Assembly (NCBI GenBank): GCA_020073605.1
Contig: JAIQEW010000004.1
Coordinates: forward strand, 142,013 to 206,012
DNA: 64,000 nt
Source: Terriglobia bacterium
GTDB taxonomy: Bacteria; Acidobacteriota; Terriglobia; Acidiferrales; UBA7541
Direction of reading: 5' to 3'
Of the stretch, positions 44,430 to 54,364 are shown in pieces. The notes below the pieces were generated by a model. The model saw only the letters and a program-made list of their open reading frames with translations. It ran no database searches and had not been told where the DNA came from. The position numbers and the translations under genes were made by a program. Each line of letters begins with the position of its first letter. Position 1 is the first letter of the stretch.

Positions 44430-45226
44430 CTCTGTTTTTTCTTGAAGAAGTGCCGGCGGATATCGGGCCAGAATTCCTTCGCCACGTTGCCCGTCGTATC
44501 CCACATGATGTCGGTGCCCCATACGCTCAGTGTGTTCCCGATCGAGCGGTCATCCTTCGGATGATAGGCGTTGGAGATTCCGGCGGCGCCGAGATTGCCA
44601 AGAATCTCCGAGGCATTGAATTGCCTGTTTCCGGAGTCGCCTCGCGTGACGAAGATGCGGCTTAAGGAGTAGAGCGAGCGGTGCAAAATGCTGCCTTTGC
44701 CCAATTGGAAGTAGCGGGGATCCTGCCGCAGCAGCGATGGGAATACGGACGTCGTCATCGTCGTGGCGATACCGGCGTCCGCGTAGGATGTGCCATAGCG
44801 CTTCGCATAGCCCTTCAATCCCTGCCCATAGGACGGTTCCGTATTCTCGGCCTGGCCGAGCAGGGAGACAAAACCGATGAAGACGAACGTGTAGGGGTCA
44901 AACATGGCGTCCGCCGAAAGCTTGAACTTTTGTTTCGCCGAGAGTGGCTTAAACGCGTGTTCTTTCTCCACAGTCGCATAGTTCGGGAGGACACCGAACA
45001 ACCGGTCTTTGTTGGCCGTGTTTTGCCCGCCAGCCTGCGCCGGTGCGCCCGCAGCGTCCCCGTTCTTGGCTCCATCCTGCGATTGGCTGCTGGAAGAAGC
45101 TTGCGGGGACGGCGGCTGCTGTTGAGCAGAAGATTGCCGGGCAAGCGTCGGAAGGGTGCCCAGCAAGACCCCGACCACGATCTTGCCGGCGATACGCCTA
45201 GACACCTGCGGTAGCTTTTGTTTCAC
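44426..45226 (-). CDS. Exported protein of unknown function, Acidobacteria-type
   Basis: A 266-residue protein with a signal sequence (IAGKIVVGVLLGTLPTLARQ), a Gln/Ser-rich disordered stretch (about 33-70) and a conserved-looking core (FGVLPNYATVEKEHAFKPLS, SVFPSLLRQDPRYFQLGKGS). The core repeats glycine-rich turns as in outer-membrane or periplasmic surface proteins. It starts at GTG (45226). I do not know a function for this family. Confidence 0.65.
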   Translation of the reverse strand: MKQKLPQVSRRIAGKIVVGVLLGTLPTLARQSSAQQQPPSPQASSSSQSQDGAKNGDAAGAPAQAGGQNTANKDRLFGVLPNYATVEKEHAFKPLSAKQKFKLSADAMFDPYTFVFIGFVSLLGQAENTEPSYGQGLKGYAKRYGTSYADAGIATTMTTSVFPSLLRQDPRYFQLGKGSILHRSLYSLSRIFVTRGDSGNRQFNASEILGNLGAAGISNAYHPKDDRSIGNTLSVWGTDIMWDTTGNVAKEFWPDIRRHFFKKKQS

Positions 45227-45535
45227 GGCTATCGATTGTCGCCCAGATTGTCAGCCTGCTTGAGAACTTAATGTGTGAAGTTTCTAGGCCTGAAGTTTTG
45301 TTGCTGTGTCGATTTCAGTGACTTGGGGAGGGAGTTCAAAAACTTCTAATGCGAGCGCGCTAAGGGGTCTCAAGAAACAAAAGGCCCGCTTTGCAGCGGG
45401 CCTTCAAGGGGAGAAAGCTCCAAGGCCAATGCGCGGTAGGCCACAGAACCCTTTCCTCGACCGCAGTCTAGTGGGCGACATATTCGAAGTCAAGCGCGAA
45501 ACCCACAATCCGATTGTCGCGTAAGTCTTTGCTTT
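45227..45535. other. Intergenic region with a minus-strand terminator
   Basis: Apart from the hairpin at 45381-45404, nothing clear is visible. The hairpin serves the gene at 45536-46699, which is read on the minus strand toward this region; the upstream part of the next minus-strand gene's promoter also lies here. Confidence 0.5.
45381..45404 (-). terminator. Rho-independent terminator (minus strand)
   Basis: AAGGCCCGCT-TTGC-AGCGGGCCTT, a perfect 10-base stem. On the minus strand it is followed by TTTTGTTTC, so it ends transcription of the DUF6599-like gene. Confidence 0.85.
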
Positions 45536-46699
45536 TCAGCGGAATATGCGGAGAGCGACACGGTCGGGCAGATTCTTATCGACCTGCTTGCCCCCGGTTG
45601 GCGGCGCGCTGTATCCGTAGAAGTCGTCTGAATTAATGGGTTTGCTGTTGAGTCCCAGCTGAAGGACCTGGAGGTGACTGTTGCGGTCGAACACTTTGCC
45701 GGGCCACAGGCGCTTCACGATGAGCCTCAAACCCCCAAATGACACGCCCGCCACCAGCGCGAACATGCAGATCATTCCCGCCCCGATGATCGTTCCAACG
45801 ATCATGGCCTCGATGGTGGGTTCCTTGAACTGGAAGGTCGGCTCATCCCACGTCAGCTCTGTGCCGGATTGAACCTGACTCAGCAGATGATTCGCTTCCG
45901 CCTGAGTGGATGCGCCGGAAACAATCGCAATGAGAGTGACCGAGCGGCTGGCGTAGAGTGCTGGCGAGCCGGCGCTAGGATTGGAGCCGTTCACGTTGAA
46001 TTTCTTCTGGAGATCCGCCAGTTTCTGCGCGGCGATTTGTTGGGTCGGGAAATCGGCGATCAGCAGTGTGGCGTCGCGCCCTCCCAGGCGATAGTGCGCC
46101 AGCTCGGCCTCCGCGCCGCTCGAAAAGCCGAGCGAATCGCCCACGCCGGCCGGGAAGAGCTGGTCCAACGTCCGCGGCCCGAGAATGTAGCGGTCCGTGC
46201 GCTCGATCATGTCCTTTTGAGGCAGGTACTGCCAGAGCGTCGGCAATGGTCCCCCGTGGGCCTTCGGTTGAATCGCGGCGACGAGGGACTTCACTTCCGG
46301 CTCAGACTTGGCGAGATTCTTCCCGCGAATATCCAGCACCAGATTGCCTGTGAGCACGAGCGCGCGTTCGCTCGACATTGAGGAGTGTTCCGTGAAGTTC
46401 GCGCGCGCCATATCAGGCGTCCGCAGGAAGGAATACAGCCCATAGGCGCCGCTGGGGTCCTTCAACTTGTAAACGGCAGCTTCCAGACTGTCTGCGCCGC
46501 GCGTGAAGCGATGCGCGTCAAAAGTCACAAATCCGTATTCGGTGAGGACAGGAGCCTGGCTGCGCTCAGGGAAATCGACGGCGGGGGGAATACCCCCATC
46601 CATCCAACCGGCCAGCGAACCGGGCAAAATACCCTGGGCTGCCGCAGGAAGTGCGGCCAGGCACAGAAGGGCGATGATAAGAAGTGTCGATCGGCGCAT
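45536..46699 (-). CDS. Secreted/membrane-anchored DUF6599-like protein
   Basis: A 387-residue protein with a signal peptide (LLIIALLCLAALPAAAQ) and one helix near the C-terminus (AMIVGTIIGAGMICMFALVA), so it is anchored with most of the chain outside. The body (VYKLKDPSGAYGLYSFLRTP, GNLVLDIRGKNL, RYILGPRTLDQLFPAGVG) matches the Acidobacteria family I know as DUF6599. Function unknown. Confidence 0.7.
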   Translation of the reverse strand: MRRSTLLIIALLCLAALPAAAQGILPGSLAGWMDGGIPPAVDFPERSQAPVLTEYGFVTFDAHRFTRGADSLEAAVYKLKDPSGAYGLYSFLRTPDMARANFTEHSSMSSERALVLTGNLVLDIRGKNLAKSEPEVKSLVAAIQPKAHGGPLPTLWQYLPQKDMIERTDRYILGPRTLDQLFPAGVGDSLGFSSGAEAELAHYRLGGRDATLLIADFPTQQIAAQKLADLQKKFNVNGSNPSAGSPALYASRSVTLIAIVSGASTQAEANHLLSQVQSGTELTWDEPTFQFKEPTIEAMIVGTIIGAGMICMFALVAGVSFGGLRLIVKRLWPGKVFDRNSHLQVLQLGLNSKPINSDDFYGYSAPPTGGKQVDKNLPDRVALRIFR

Positions 46700-46727
46700 C
46701 AGGCTATATAAATTAGACGCCGAAATC

Positions 46728-48761
46728 TTACTTTGGATTCCCGGTTGACGCCACTGTTCCGGGCTCGAGGCGGCCGTCGGTGAGGTGGTTGTCCGATACG
46801 AGCTTCTGCTTGTTGTAGGTGAGGCTGTTCAGGTTGTCGAGATACGCCGCGATCCCCCGGTAGAGACCATCGGCGATCCGCTGCCGCTGGTCGGTCTTGC
46901 GGAGCAGCCGCTCATCGCTTGGGTTGCTGACGAACGAGATTTCCGAGAGCACGGACGGCATGTTCGCCCCGATCAGCACTACGAAGGGAGCCTTCTTCAC
47001 TCCACGATTCCGCTCGCTCTGGCTTACGAGTTGCAGCCGCTGGCTGAGCGTGTTCTGGATGTCGCCTGCGAGCTCTTTTGATTCTTCGATCTTTTCGTTG
47101 CGCGCGATCTTCTGAATCAGGTCCTGGAGATCGTGGAGCGATTCCTCTGAATTCGCGTTTTCGCGGGTCGCCACCTCCATCGACTCCGGGGAGGTCGCGA
47201 AATTCATGTAATAGGTTTCGATGCCCCGCGCCGCCGGGTCGTGGCTCGAATTCGCATGGATTGATACGAAGAGATCGGCCTTCGCCTCGTTGGCGATTGC
47301 CGTGCGCTGCTCCAGCGGGATGAACGTGTCGTCCTTCCGCGTATAGACGACTTCAGCCCCCGGCAGCTTCTGGTCGATGATGCTTCCCAATCGAAGCGCC
47401 ACGTCGAGGCACAAATCCTTTTCCATCAGGCCGTGCGGGCCGATCGTCCCCGTGTCGTGGCCGCCGTGGCCGGCGTCGATCACGATGCGGCTGATCTTCA
47501 GCCCCAGCGCCCGCGTCAGGGAACGCCCGCCATCGCGGGTCGGCTTCGGCTCCGTGGGCGGCTGAAGGGCCACGGTCTTCGTTGCGTTCTTCTTCGGAGC
47601 AGGAGAAGTCGGCTTGGCCGCGATCTTTGCCGCACCTTTGGCGAGGGCTGAGATGCCTGCGCCCTTGCTCACCGTGACTACAGACACAGTCTCCTTAGTT
47701 TTCGGGAAACTGGCGGCGGGTTTTTCCGCAATGGATTTCGAAGGCACTTCAGGAGAGGCGGCCGGGGCCGAATTCTGCTTCGCGTTCATGATCGCCTGAG
47801 AATGGACGTCGATCACGAGCCGGTACGGATTCTTCAGCAGGAATGCCGAATAATCCTTCGCACCGTCCACGTCGAGGACGAGCCGGACGACATCCGGTTT
47901 ATTCTGTGCAACGCGGACCGATTTCAGCAGTCCGCTTTGCACGTCAAGAGTCTTGCCGGGGAGCTTCGGGCCGAGCTTGGCCTTGTAGAGATTGAAGTAA
48001 ATCCGTTCGGGCGAGGAGATGCGCGCCGCGTCGTACTGAATCGTGTTGTTGAGCCCAACGACAATGCGCGTTGAATCCTGCGAGTTCCAGGTTCTAATCT
48101 CCGTAACGCTCGGCGTGCGCCCGTCCGCCACCTTAGGTTCCACACGCTGGCCCGGCAAATCCGGCGGTTGATTCACGGGCTGCGCGGCGGGCTGCGCGGC
48201 AACGGCCGGCGCCGGCTCGCCAACGATTTCTTTCAGCGCCGCGCGCGCTTCGGCGGCCTTTTCGGAGCGCGGAAAGCGCGTCAGATATTGCTTATAAGTT
48301 GTTTCCGCATCCTCCGGCCGCTTCAGATCATCCTTCTGGATTCGAGCGATAGCGAGCAAGGACTCGCCGCGATACCGGCTGCCCGGATATTGTTTCAGCA
48401 GGAAGCTGTACACATCGATGGCGGATTGAAAATACTTGGAATCGAACAGGCCGCCCATCTCCCGATACAACTCCGCTTCGGCAATGAGCGACGGCGTGAC
48501 ATCATCCGCCTGCGGCGTGATCAGATAGACCTTGTGATAGGCCGCAATGGTCTGTTTGTAGTCGGAAAGAGTGCGGTCCTTTTCGAGGTAGCCTTCGAGC
48601 ATGGTGCGCATCTTGACGGCGCGCTCGAATTGTTCGCGGGCATCGGAGATCTTGTCCGCACGGACCGGAAAAGCGAGGCACACCGCAAACGCGGCCGCGA
48701 TTCCGATCGCGCGGAAGACCCATTCAGCGGAGTGTGATTTCCCCCAAAACCTGCGTCTCAT
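46728..48761 (-). CDS. N-acetylmuramoyl-L-alanine amidase with AMIN domain
   Basis: A 677-residue exported peptidoglycan hydrolase. After the signal peptide a TPR-like helical region (SAIDVYSFLLKQYPGSRYRG, AETTYKQYLTRFPRSEKAAE) occupies about 40-195. An AMIN domain (about 240-350; YLNLYK-like IYFNLYKAKLGPKLPGKTLD) targets the wall. The Amidase_3 catalytic domain follows from about 450: IVIDAGHGGHDTGTIGPHGL with the zinc His, and LFVSIHANSSHD. It cleaves stem peptides from MurNAc, probably during cell separation. Its ATG overlaps the transglycosylase stop (ATGA), so the two hydrolases are coexpressed. Confidence 0.92.
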   Translation of the reverse strand: MRRRFWGKSHSAEWVFRAIGIAAAFAVCLAFPVRADKISDAREQFERAVKMRTMLEGYLEKDRTLSDYKQTIAAYHKVYLITPQADDVTPSLIAEAELYREMGGLFDSKYFQSAIDVYSFLLKQYPGSRYRGESLLAIARIQKDDLKRPEDAETTYKQYLTRFPRSEKAAEARAALKEIVGEPAPAVAAQPAAQPVNQPPDLPGQRVEPKVADGRTPSVTEIRTWNSQDSTRIVVGLNNTIQYDAARISSPERIYFNLYKAKLGPKLPGKTLDVQSGLLKSVRVAQNKPDVVRLVLDVDGAKDYSAFLLKNPYRLVIDVHSQAIMNAKQNSAPAASPEVPSKSIAEKPAASFPKTKETVSVVTVSKGAGISALAKGAAKIAAKPTSPAPKKNATKTVALQPPTEPKPTRDGGRSLTRALGLKISRIVIDAGHGGHDTGTIGPHGLMEKDLCLDVALRLGSIIDQKLPGAEVVYTRKDDTFIPLEQRTAIANEAKADLFVSIHANSSHDPAARGIETYYMNFATSPESMEVATRENANSEESLHDLQDLIQKIARNEKIEESKELAGDIQNTLSQRLQLVSQSERNRGVKKAPFVVLIGANMPSVLSEISFVSNPSDERLLRKTDQRQRIADGLYRGIAAYLDNLNSLTYNKQKLVSDNHLTDGRLEPGTVASTGNPK

Positions 48762-49486
48762 TCGTTCGTGAAAACTACCCGGCCATTCGAATCCACTTCC
48801 TTTCGCACGAGGGCCCTTGGCTGGTCCCAGAGCGATTGGTCGCGACCCGAGCTGGGTTGGAAGTAGGCGTTGGTCACCTTTCGAATGTACTTGCGCGTCT
48901 CCGGATACCACGGCACGCCGCGGTTGATATCGACCGCGTGCTCGCCGGCGTTGTACGCCGCAAGCGTTTTCGCCAAATCGCCGTTGTACCGCTGGAGCAG
49001 CCACTTCAGGTACATCGTTCCGCCCTCCACGTTTTGGGCCGGATCGAAAGGATTGCCGACGCCGTAGCGTTGTGCCGTCTCAGGAATCAATTGCATCAAT
49101 CCGACGGCTCCCTTGCGGGAAACCGCCCACGGATTCCACCCGGATTCGGTGCTGATCACGGCTTTGACCAGCGCCGGGTCCACTTTGTGCCTCTCGGCAG
49201 CTTCCCGGACGATGCGATCCATCCGAGCCTCTGCGTGATAGGCCAACGGAGTGGGTGGTCCACCGGCCTGCGCCGTCGATCCCGCCGATGGTGCCGGCGA
49301 AATCTGCGTCGCGACCGAGGGAGAACTTATAGTACTCCCATTGCGAGCCACCCGGGAACCCGCGTTTATGTAAGTGAGCTTGCCGTGCTCATCTACATAC
49401 GATGCAATCTGAGCTCGGGTCGGGGAGGACAGCCACAGCCAGACGCCCGCCGCCATGATGGTCACGGTGATGGTTGTCCTGGTCAT
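48758..49486 (-). CDS. Lytic transglycosylase (SLT domain)
   Basis: A 242-residue exported muramidase. The N-terminal helix TITVTIMAAGVWLWLSSPTR is a signal or anchor, and IASYVDEHGKLTYINA resembles a short DUF4124-like strand pair. The SLT domain has the catalytic Glu in AVISTESGWNPWAVSRKGAV, then GLMQLIPETAQRYGV and TLAAYNAGEHAVD. It cuts glycan strands to anhydro-muropeptides. It forms an operon with the amidase. Confidence 0.93.
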   Translation of the reverse strand: MTRTTITVTIMAAGVWLWLSSPTRAQIASYVDEHGKLTYINAGSRVARNGSTISSPSVATQISPAPSAGSTAQAGGPPTPLAYHAEARMDRIVREAAERHKVDPALVKAVISTESGWNPWAVSRKGAVGLMQLIPETAQRYGVGNPFDPAQNVEGGTMYLKWLLQRYNGDLAKTLAAYNAGEHAVDINRGVPWYPETRKYIRKVTNAYFQPSSGRDQSLWDQPRALVRKEVDSNGRVVFTNE

Positions 49487-49622
49487 TGTGTGCCGTCCGC
49501 TCCCGGCCCGTGGGGAAGGCAAAACGCTGCACTTCCGAACGGGAACTAAATCAGTCGAAAGACGCAGGCGCCCACGCACGGAAAAGAGGTTTTTCCGGCG
49601 TAAACTTCTGGCGCTACGGGGA

Positions 49623-52355
49623 TTATAGTAGGCGGTCGACGAGGGGGTAAACTGTACTCAAGGCCTTTTCTATGGCGGATGTGTCTTTTCCGCCAGCCTC
49701 CGCCAAATCGGGCTTTCCGCCCCCGGAGCCGCCTACGAGCTTGGCGATCTCCTGGACGATCTTGCCGGCATGGAGCTTTGGGGTGAGGTCCTTTGTAACT
49801 CCTGTAATTAGAGCAACTTTGCCGTCCTCCGCCGAGGCGAGGACGATGACCCCGGAGCCGATCTTCTGGCGCAGGGAATCGACCAGTTGGCGAAGGGCTT
49901 CGCGGTCGAAGCCGCTCACCTGGGCGGCCAGAACGCGGACGCCCTTGACCTCCCGGGCTTGCTCGAGAAGACCCGGGGCCTGCGAACCAGCCGCCTTGCG
50001 TTTCAGCGTGTCGAGCTGCCTTTCAAGGGCCTTTAAGGCGTCCACTTGGCGCTCAATTGCGTCAATTAAGCCGTCTTCAGAGGCGTTTAAGAGGCCGGCA
50101 GCGATGCGCAGAGTCTGCAGCGCCCGTTGATAATCGGAGAGGGCGCGGTCGCCGGAGATGGCCTCGATTCGACGGATGCCCGCGGCCGTGGATTGCTCGG
50201 CGAGAATCTTGAACAGGCCGATCGCCCCGGTGCGACTGACGTGCGTGCCGCCGCAAAGCTCCTTGCTATAGAAGCCGCGCGGAGAGGCCGCGTCCGGAAT
50301 CGTAACCACGCGGACGTTGGCTTCGGGATATTTGTCGCCAAAAAAGGCGAGCGCGCCGGAGGCGAGAGCCTCGTCGATATTCATGATGTCGGTGCGAATC
50401 TCGAGATCCTTGCGAATCTCTTCGTTGACCTGCTGCTCGATTTCGGCGATTTCGGACGGATCGACGGCCGCGAAGTGCGAAAAATCGAAACGCAGGTGGT
50501 CGGGAGCTACCAGAGACCCGGACTGCTTCACATGCGTGCCGAGAATATTGCGCAGCGCGGCGTTCATCAGGTGCGTGGCCGTGTGATTGCGCATGTTGCG
50601 GGCGCGGCGCTCGGGATCAGCGACAGTAGCGACGCGGTCGCCGACATGCAAGTCCTCTTTCGCTACGATTCGGTGCGCGATCAGACTGGTGACGGGGTAA
50701 TACGCTCCGCGAACTTCGGCGACTTCGAGAGATTCGGAATTGTCGTAAAAGCCGCCGGTGTCGGCAACCTGCCCGCCCGATTCGGAATAGATCGAAGTGC
50801 GGTCGAGCACGATTTCGGCTTCCGCGCCCTTGGCGATTTCATTCACGGGGCCGTATTTCGTGATAATTGCTTCGATTCTGCAATCGCGCGTCTTCGTGCC
50901 GAAGTAAAAGTCCGGCTCGGTTCTGAACGTATCCGCGAGCTTTGCGTATGCGGGATTCGCGACGTCCCGGGCGACGCCTTTCCATGATGCCTTCGCGCGC
51001 GTTCGCTGCTCTTCCATCGCGCGATCGAAACCGGCTTGGTCGAAGGCAATGCCGAGGTCGCGGCTGGCGTCGACGATGAAATCCAGAGGAAGACCGTACG
51101 TGTCGTAGAGCTTGAACGCGGGAGCACCGCCGTAAACGGCAGGATTCCGCGGAGACGATTTCATCGCTTCGATGAGCGGAGCAAGATCTTCGTCGAGTTT
51201 TGCCAGGCCCACTGAAAGCGTCCGAGTGAAGCGGCGCTCTTCTTCGGAAACCACCTTCGGGACGTGCGCGCCGGCGGAGCCCATCAGCTCGGGATACGCA
51301 TCGGCCATCAGCTCGCGAACCGCGAGAACCAGTTCCGTGAAGAACGGCTTCTCCGGCCCGAGCACGCGCGCGTGGCGCATGCCGCGGCGCATGATTTTGC
51401 GAAGCACGTATCCGCGGCCTTCATTCGAAGGCATCACGCCGTCGGCGATGAGAAACGTCGTGGCGCGCGCATGATCCGCAACGATTCGAAATGACGGGTC
51501 CACCTTCGGGTCGCGCCCGTACCGCGCGAGAGTGAATTCCTCAGCCTTGTGAATCAGCGGCATGAAAAGATCGGTATCGAAGTTCGAGACTTTCCCTTGC
51601 ATGACTGCGGTGACGCGTTCGAGGCCCATGCCGGTGTCTACACAGGGTTTGGGGAGCGGCGAGATTTTGCCATCGGCGTCGCGGTTGAACTGCATGAAGA
51701 CGAGGTTCCAGATTTCGACGTAGCGGCCGCACTCGCAGCCGAACTCGCAATCCTTGTGGTCCTGATCGGAGGCGTCAGGGCCCATATCGTAGTGAATCTC
51801 GCTGCATGGACCGCAGGGCCCGGTATCGCCCATGGCCCAAAAATTCTCTTTGAGGCCGGGAACGGGGATGATGCGATCTTTGGGCGCGCCGACGCTGGCC
51901 CAGTGCGCCGCCGCTTCACTATCCGTATCCAGCACGGTGCCGGGCGCGACTTCCGCGCCGCCGAATACGGTGAAGTACAGCTTGTCGAGCGGGATGCCAT
52001 ACCATTTTGCGGAAGTGACCAACTCCATGGCGTAGGCAATCGCGTCCTTCTTGAAATATTCACCGAAGGAAAAATTCCCGAGCATTTCGAAGAATGTGTG
52101 ATGGCGGTTCGTGAAGCCGACGTTTTCCAGGTCGTTGTGCTTGCCGCCGGCGCGAACGCATTTCTGGCAGGAAGTGGCTGTCCTGTAGTCGCGCTGCTCG
52201 AGGCCGAGAAAGACATCCTTGAACTGGTTCATCCCGGCGTTGGTGAAAAGCAGCGTGGGATCGTTCGTGGGCATGAGCGAACTGCTGCGCACGACGCGAT
52301 GGGCGCGCTCTTCGAAAAATCGCAGGAATGTCTTGCGGACTTCGTTGCCGGTCAA
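49623..52355 (-). CDS. alaS: Alanyl-tRNA synthetase
   Basis: A full-length 910-residue class II synthetase. The catalytic core starts FLRFFEERAHRVVRSSSLMP, TLLFTNAGMNQFKDVFLG. The editing domain has HTATHLMNAALRNILGTHVK and the zinc Cys/His in KELCGGTHVSRTGAIG. The C-Ala tail (about 770-910) is complete with GGSGGGKPDLAEAGG. It begins with TTG (52355). Essential for translation. Confidence 0.97.
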   Translation of the reverse strand: MTGNEVRKTFLRFFEERAHRVVRSSSLMPTNDPTLLFTNAGMNQFKDVFLGLEQRDYRTATSCQKCVRAGGKHNDLENVGFTNRHHTFFEMLGNFSFGEYFKKDAIAYAMELVTSAKWYGIPLDKLYFTVFGGAEVAPGTVLDTDSEAAAHWASVGAPKDRIIPVPGLKENFWAMGDTGPCGPCSEIHYDMGPDASDQDHKDCEFGCECGRYVEIWNLVFMQFNRDADGKISPLPKPCVDTGMGLERVTAVMQGKVSNFDTDLFMPLIHKAEEFTLARYGRDPKVDPSFRIVADHARATTFLIADGVMPSNEGRGYVLRKIMRRGMRHARVLGPEKPFFTELVLAVRELMADAYPELMGSAGAHVPKVVSEEERRFTRTLSVGLAKLDEDLAPLIEAMKSSPRNPAVYGGAPAFKLYDTYGLPLDFIVDASRDLGIAFDQAGFDRAMEEQRTRAKASWKGVARDVANPAYAKLADTFRTEPDFYFGTKTRDCRIEAIITKYGPVNEIAKGAEAEIVLDRTSIYSESGGQVADTGGFYDNSESLEVAEVRGAYYPVTSLIAHRIVAKEDLHVGDRVATVADPERRARNMRNHTATHLMNAALRNILGTHVKQSGSLVAPDHLRFDFSHFAAVDPSEIAEIEQQVNEEIRKDLEIRTDIMNIDEALASGALAFFGDKYPEANVRVVTIPDAASPRGFYSKELCGGTHVSRTGAIGLFKILAEQSTAAGIRRIEAISGDRALSDYQRALQTLRIAAGLLNASEDGLIDAIERQVDALKALERQLDTLKRKAAGSQAPGLLEQAREVKGVRVLAAQVSGFDREALRQLVDSLRQKIGSGVIVLASAEDGKVALITGVTKDLTPKLHAGKIVQEIAKLVGGSGGGKPDLAEAGGKDTSAIEKALSTVYPLVDRLL

Positions 52356-52488
52356 GTTGCCCTCAGGCGGAGCAAACCATTATACCCACAATCCCGGCGG
52401 GCGCAGGCGCGAGGGTGCCGTGACGGGCTCAGACGACTTGCTGTGGGTGAGACTGCGCAAAGGAAGGCGCGTTGCGCCGTCTGATTAT

Positions 52489-52508
52489 GTCGGAGCTAAA
52501 GCTCCGAC
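52489..52508. repeat. 20-base hairpin GTCGGAGCT-AA-AGCTCCGAC
   Basis: A perfect 9+2+9 palindrome between DinB and alaS. It has the same layout as the one at 39772 but a different sequence. No T run; role unknown. Confidence 0.6.
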
Positions 52509-52536
52509 CCCCTAAACACCATCTCTCAAGTGAACG

Positions 52537-53145
52537 CTAGTTCTGCGGTGCGCGCGGCGGGGCCTGCTGGCTCTGCCTCTGCTGTTGCTCGGCGGTCCAC
52601 GGCGGGACGACGCCGTTCATGCGCGCGTAGGCGATGGACTGGCCGAGATGCTCGTGAGCGTGCGCGACGATGTGAAATATGATGTCGCCGACGCTGTTGT
52701 ATTCCTGGACCTTCTTAGGCTTCACCAAATCGGCGTCGGACATGTTGCTGATGCTGGTTTCGGCGTATTCGAACGACTGGTTGAGCAACTCGACGATCTT
52801 GGCCTTATCCGTGGTGGATTTTTCGAAGCCCGGGAACTTGAACCCGGGAAAGGGCGGCGCGCCTGCGGCTGCCGTCAGCCCGAAATTGGCAACGGCCATG
52901 TGCAGGTAGACCTCGCTGACGGAGCGGACTCCTTCGGCGGGGCGCCACGTGTATTTTTCCTGGGGCATCGCCTGTGCGAGGCTGACGACCTCCCGCTGAG
53001 CAGCCTTCAGCTCGTTCACGGCTTCCTGCCGGAAACCGTACGATGCTGTTTTATCGGCCGATGATGGGGCCTGCGCGAACGTCTGAGTCGTTCCTGCGGT
53101 CAAAACCAGAGCGAGAGCCACAAGCAAAAGACAGAGCTTCCTCAT
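52537..53145 (-). CDS. Exported DinB-family protein
   Basis: A 202-residue protein with a signal peptide (LLLVALALVLTAGTTQTFA) and a DinB/YfiT-like four-helix bundle. Metal-binding histidines are in EVYLHMAVANF and the C-terminal FHIVAHAHEHLGQSIAYARM. DinB proteins are probably metal-dependent thiol transferases, some using bacillithiol, which this genome can make. A secreted form is typical of Acidobacteria. It ends in a Gln/Pro-rich tail. Confidence 0.85.
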   Translation of the reverse strand: MRKLCLLLVALALVLTAGTTQTFAQAPSSADKTASYGFRQEAVNELKAAQREVVSLAQAMPQEKYTWRPAEGVRSVSEVYLHMAVANFGLTAAAGAPPFPGFKFPGFEKSTTDKAKIVELLNQSFEYAETSISNMSDADLVKPKKVQEYNSVGDIIFHIVAHAHEHLGQSIAYARMNGVVPPWTAEQQQRQSQQAPPRAPQN

Positions 53146-53291
53146 TCTCCATTCCCCCTGAAAAGAAATCGAACGAACAGACTTTACAACGTTTGAGGCG
53201 TGAAAGCGACTGGAGTCCAAGGAAACGGGGAAAGAGCAAAGAACCAACAAGATATGGTCACAGCGGAAACCGGAAAGGCGGAGCGAAAACG

Positions 53292-54248
53292 CTATGGCAG
53301 AGATTGCGTCTGAAAGAATTCCCAAATGACGCGAGTGGCGTTGAGATTACGGCTCGCCTTGCCGACGATGAGAGGCGGCAGATATTGCGGACCGCTCGGC
53401 CAGGCGTGGCCCCCGCCCTCGATCGTGTAAACAACCACCTCGGTATCGTCCGCGCCGCCCGTCCAAAGATCGCGATGAACGTGCGTGCCGTCATTGACGC
53501 GGTCAGGAAGCTCCGTTCTGACGGGCGGCGATGATATGCGATCTTGCGTGCGCCAGAATTTTGCGGCGTCGGCGAGCGAAGTATTGTCGCCGCGAGCGCG
53601 GCCGTGACGGAACCCGATCCTGCCGCCGCCGATCGGTACGAGCGGGTCCTCCGTCCCATGCATGTAGAGGACGGAGATCGGGCGCGAAGGCTTACAGGGG
53701 GGCACGAGCGATTCAGGCATCGTGGCGGCCACCGAAGCGATGGCGGCAATTTTGTCCGTGAGGTCGCAAGCGAGCCGGTTCGAGAAAAAGCTGCCGTTCG
53801 AGATGCCGGTGGCGTAGACGCGGTGCGGATCGACGGGACGCGAGCGCGAAACTTCGTCGATGAGCGCGCGGATGAAGCCGACATCGTCGGCGGACGAAAG
53901 ACCGCGCGTGTCGTTCCAGTTTTTGTTGAAGCTATCGGGATAGGCGACAAGGAAGCCTTGGTCGTCGGCGAGTTCGTCAAAGTGGGTGAGGCCGGGCATG
54001 TTCCAGGCGTTACCCCCGCCTCCGTGGAAGATGAGCACGAGCGGCACGGGCCCCTTGGATGGCAGATCGGTGGGAACATGCAGGAGATAGTGGTGCGTCA
54101 GGCCGCCCACCACGATCGAATGCTTTTCATCGGCCGCAGCTGCCTGGCGGAGGCTCGCGCGCACGCCGAGCGCCCGGCCCGCGACAGCTACCACGCCAAG
54201 GACCGGGACGGCGGCGATGATTGCGATGATGAGGGCGGCTTTGCGCAT
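53292..54248 (-). CDS. Poly(hydroxyalkanoate) depolymerase-family esterase (LpqC-like)
   Basis: A 318-residue alpha/beta-hydrolase with an N-terminal helix (ALIIAIIAAVPVLGVVAVAG) for export or anchoring. The oxyanion segment is LVLIFHGGGGNAWNM, the nucleophile Ser lies in YATGISNGSFFSNRLAC, the acid in YMHGTEDPLVP and the His in EGGGHAWPSG. Such enzymes cleave ester polymers or feruloyl-like esters; the substrate is open. Confidence 0.85.
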   Translation of the reverse strand: MRKAALIIAIIAAVPVLGVVAVAGRALGVRASLRQAAAADEKHSIVVGGLTHHYLLHVPTDLPSKGPVPLVLIFHGGGGNAWNMPGLTHFDELADDQGFLVAYPDSFNKNWNDTRGLSSADDVGFIRALIDEVSRSRPVDPHRVYATGISNGSFFSNRLACDLTDKIAAIASVAATMPESLVPPCKPSRPISVLYMHGTEDPLVPIGGGRIGFRHGRARGDNTSLADAAKFWRTQDRISSPPVRTELPDRVNDGTHVHRDLWTGGADDTEVVVYTIEGGGHAWPSGPQYLPPLIVGKASRNLNATRVIWEFFQTQSLP

Positions 54249-54364
54249 GGCGTCTTCTAGATCAAACACGCTCCCGCGAAACATTATGCGAGAAAAATGA
54301 AGAAATTCCGCCAGGGGGGAGCGGAGGGCAATCAGCAGTTTCTGTTCCCTCCGGGGCTGCCGCG

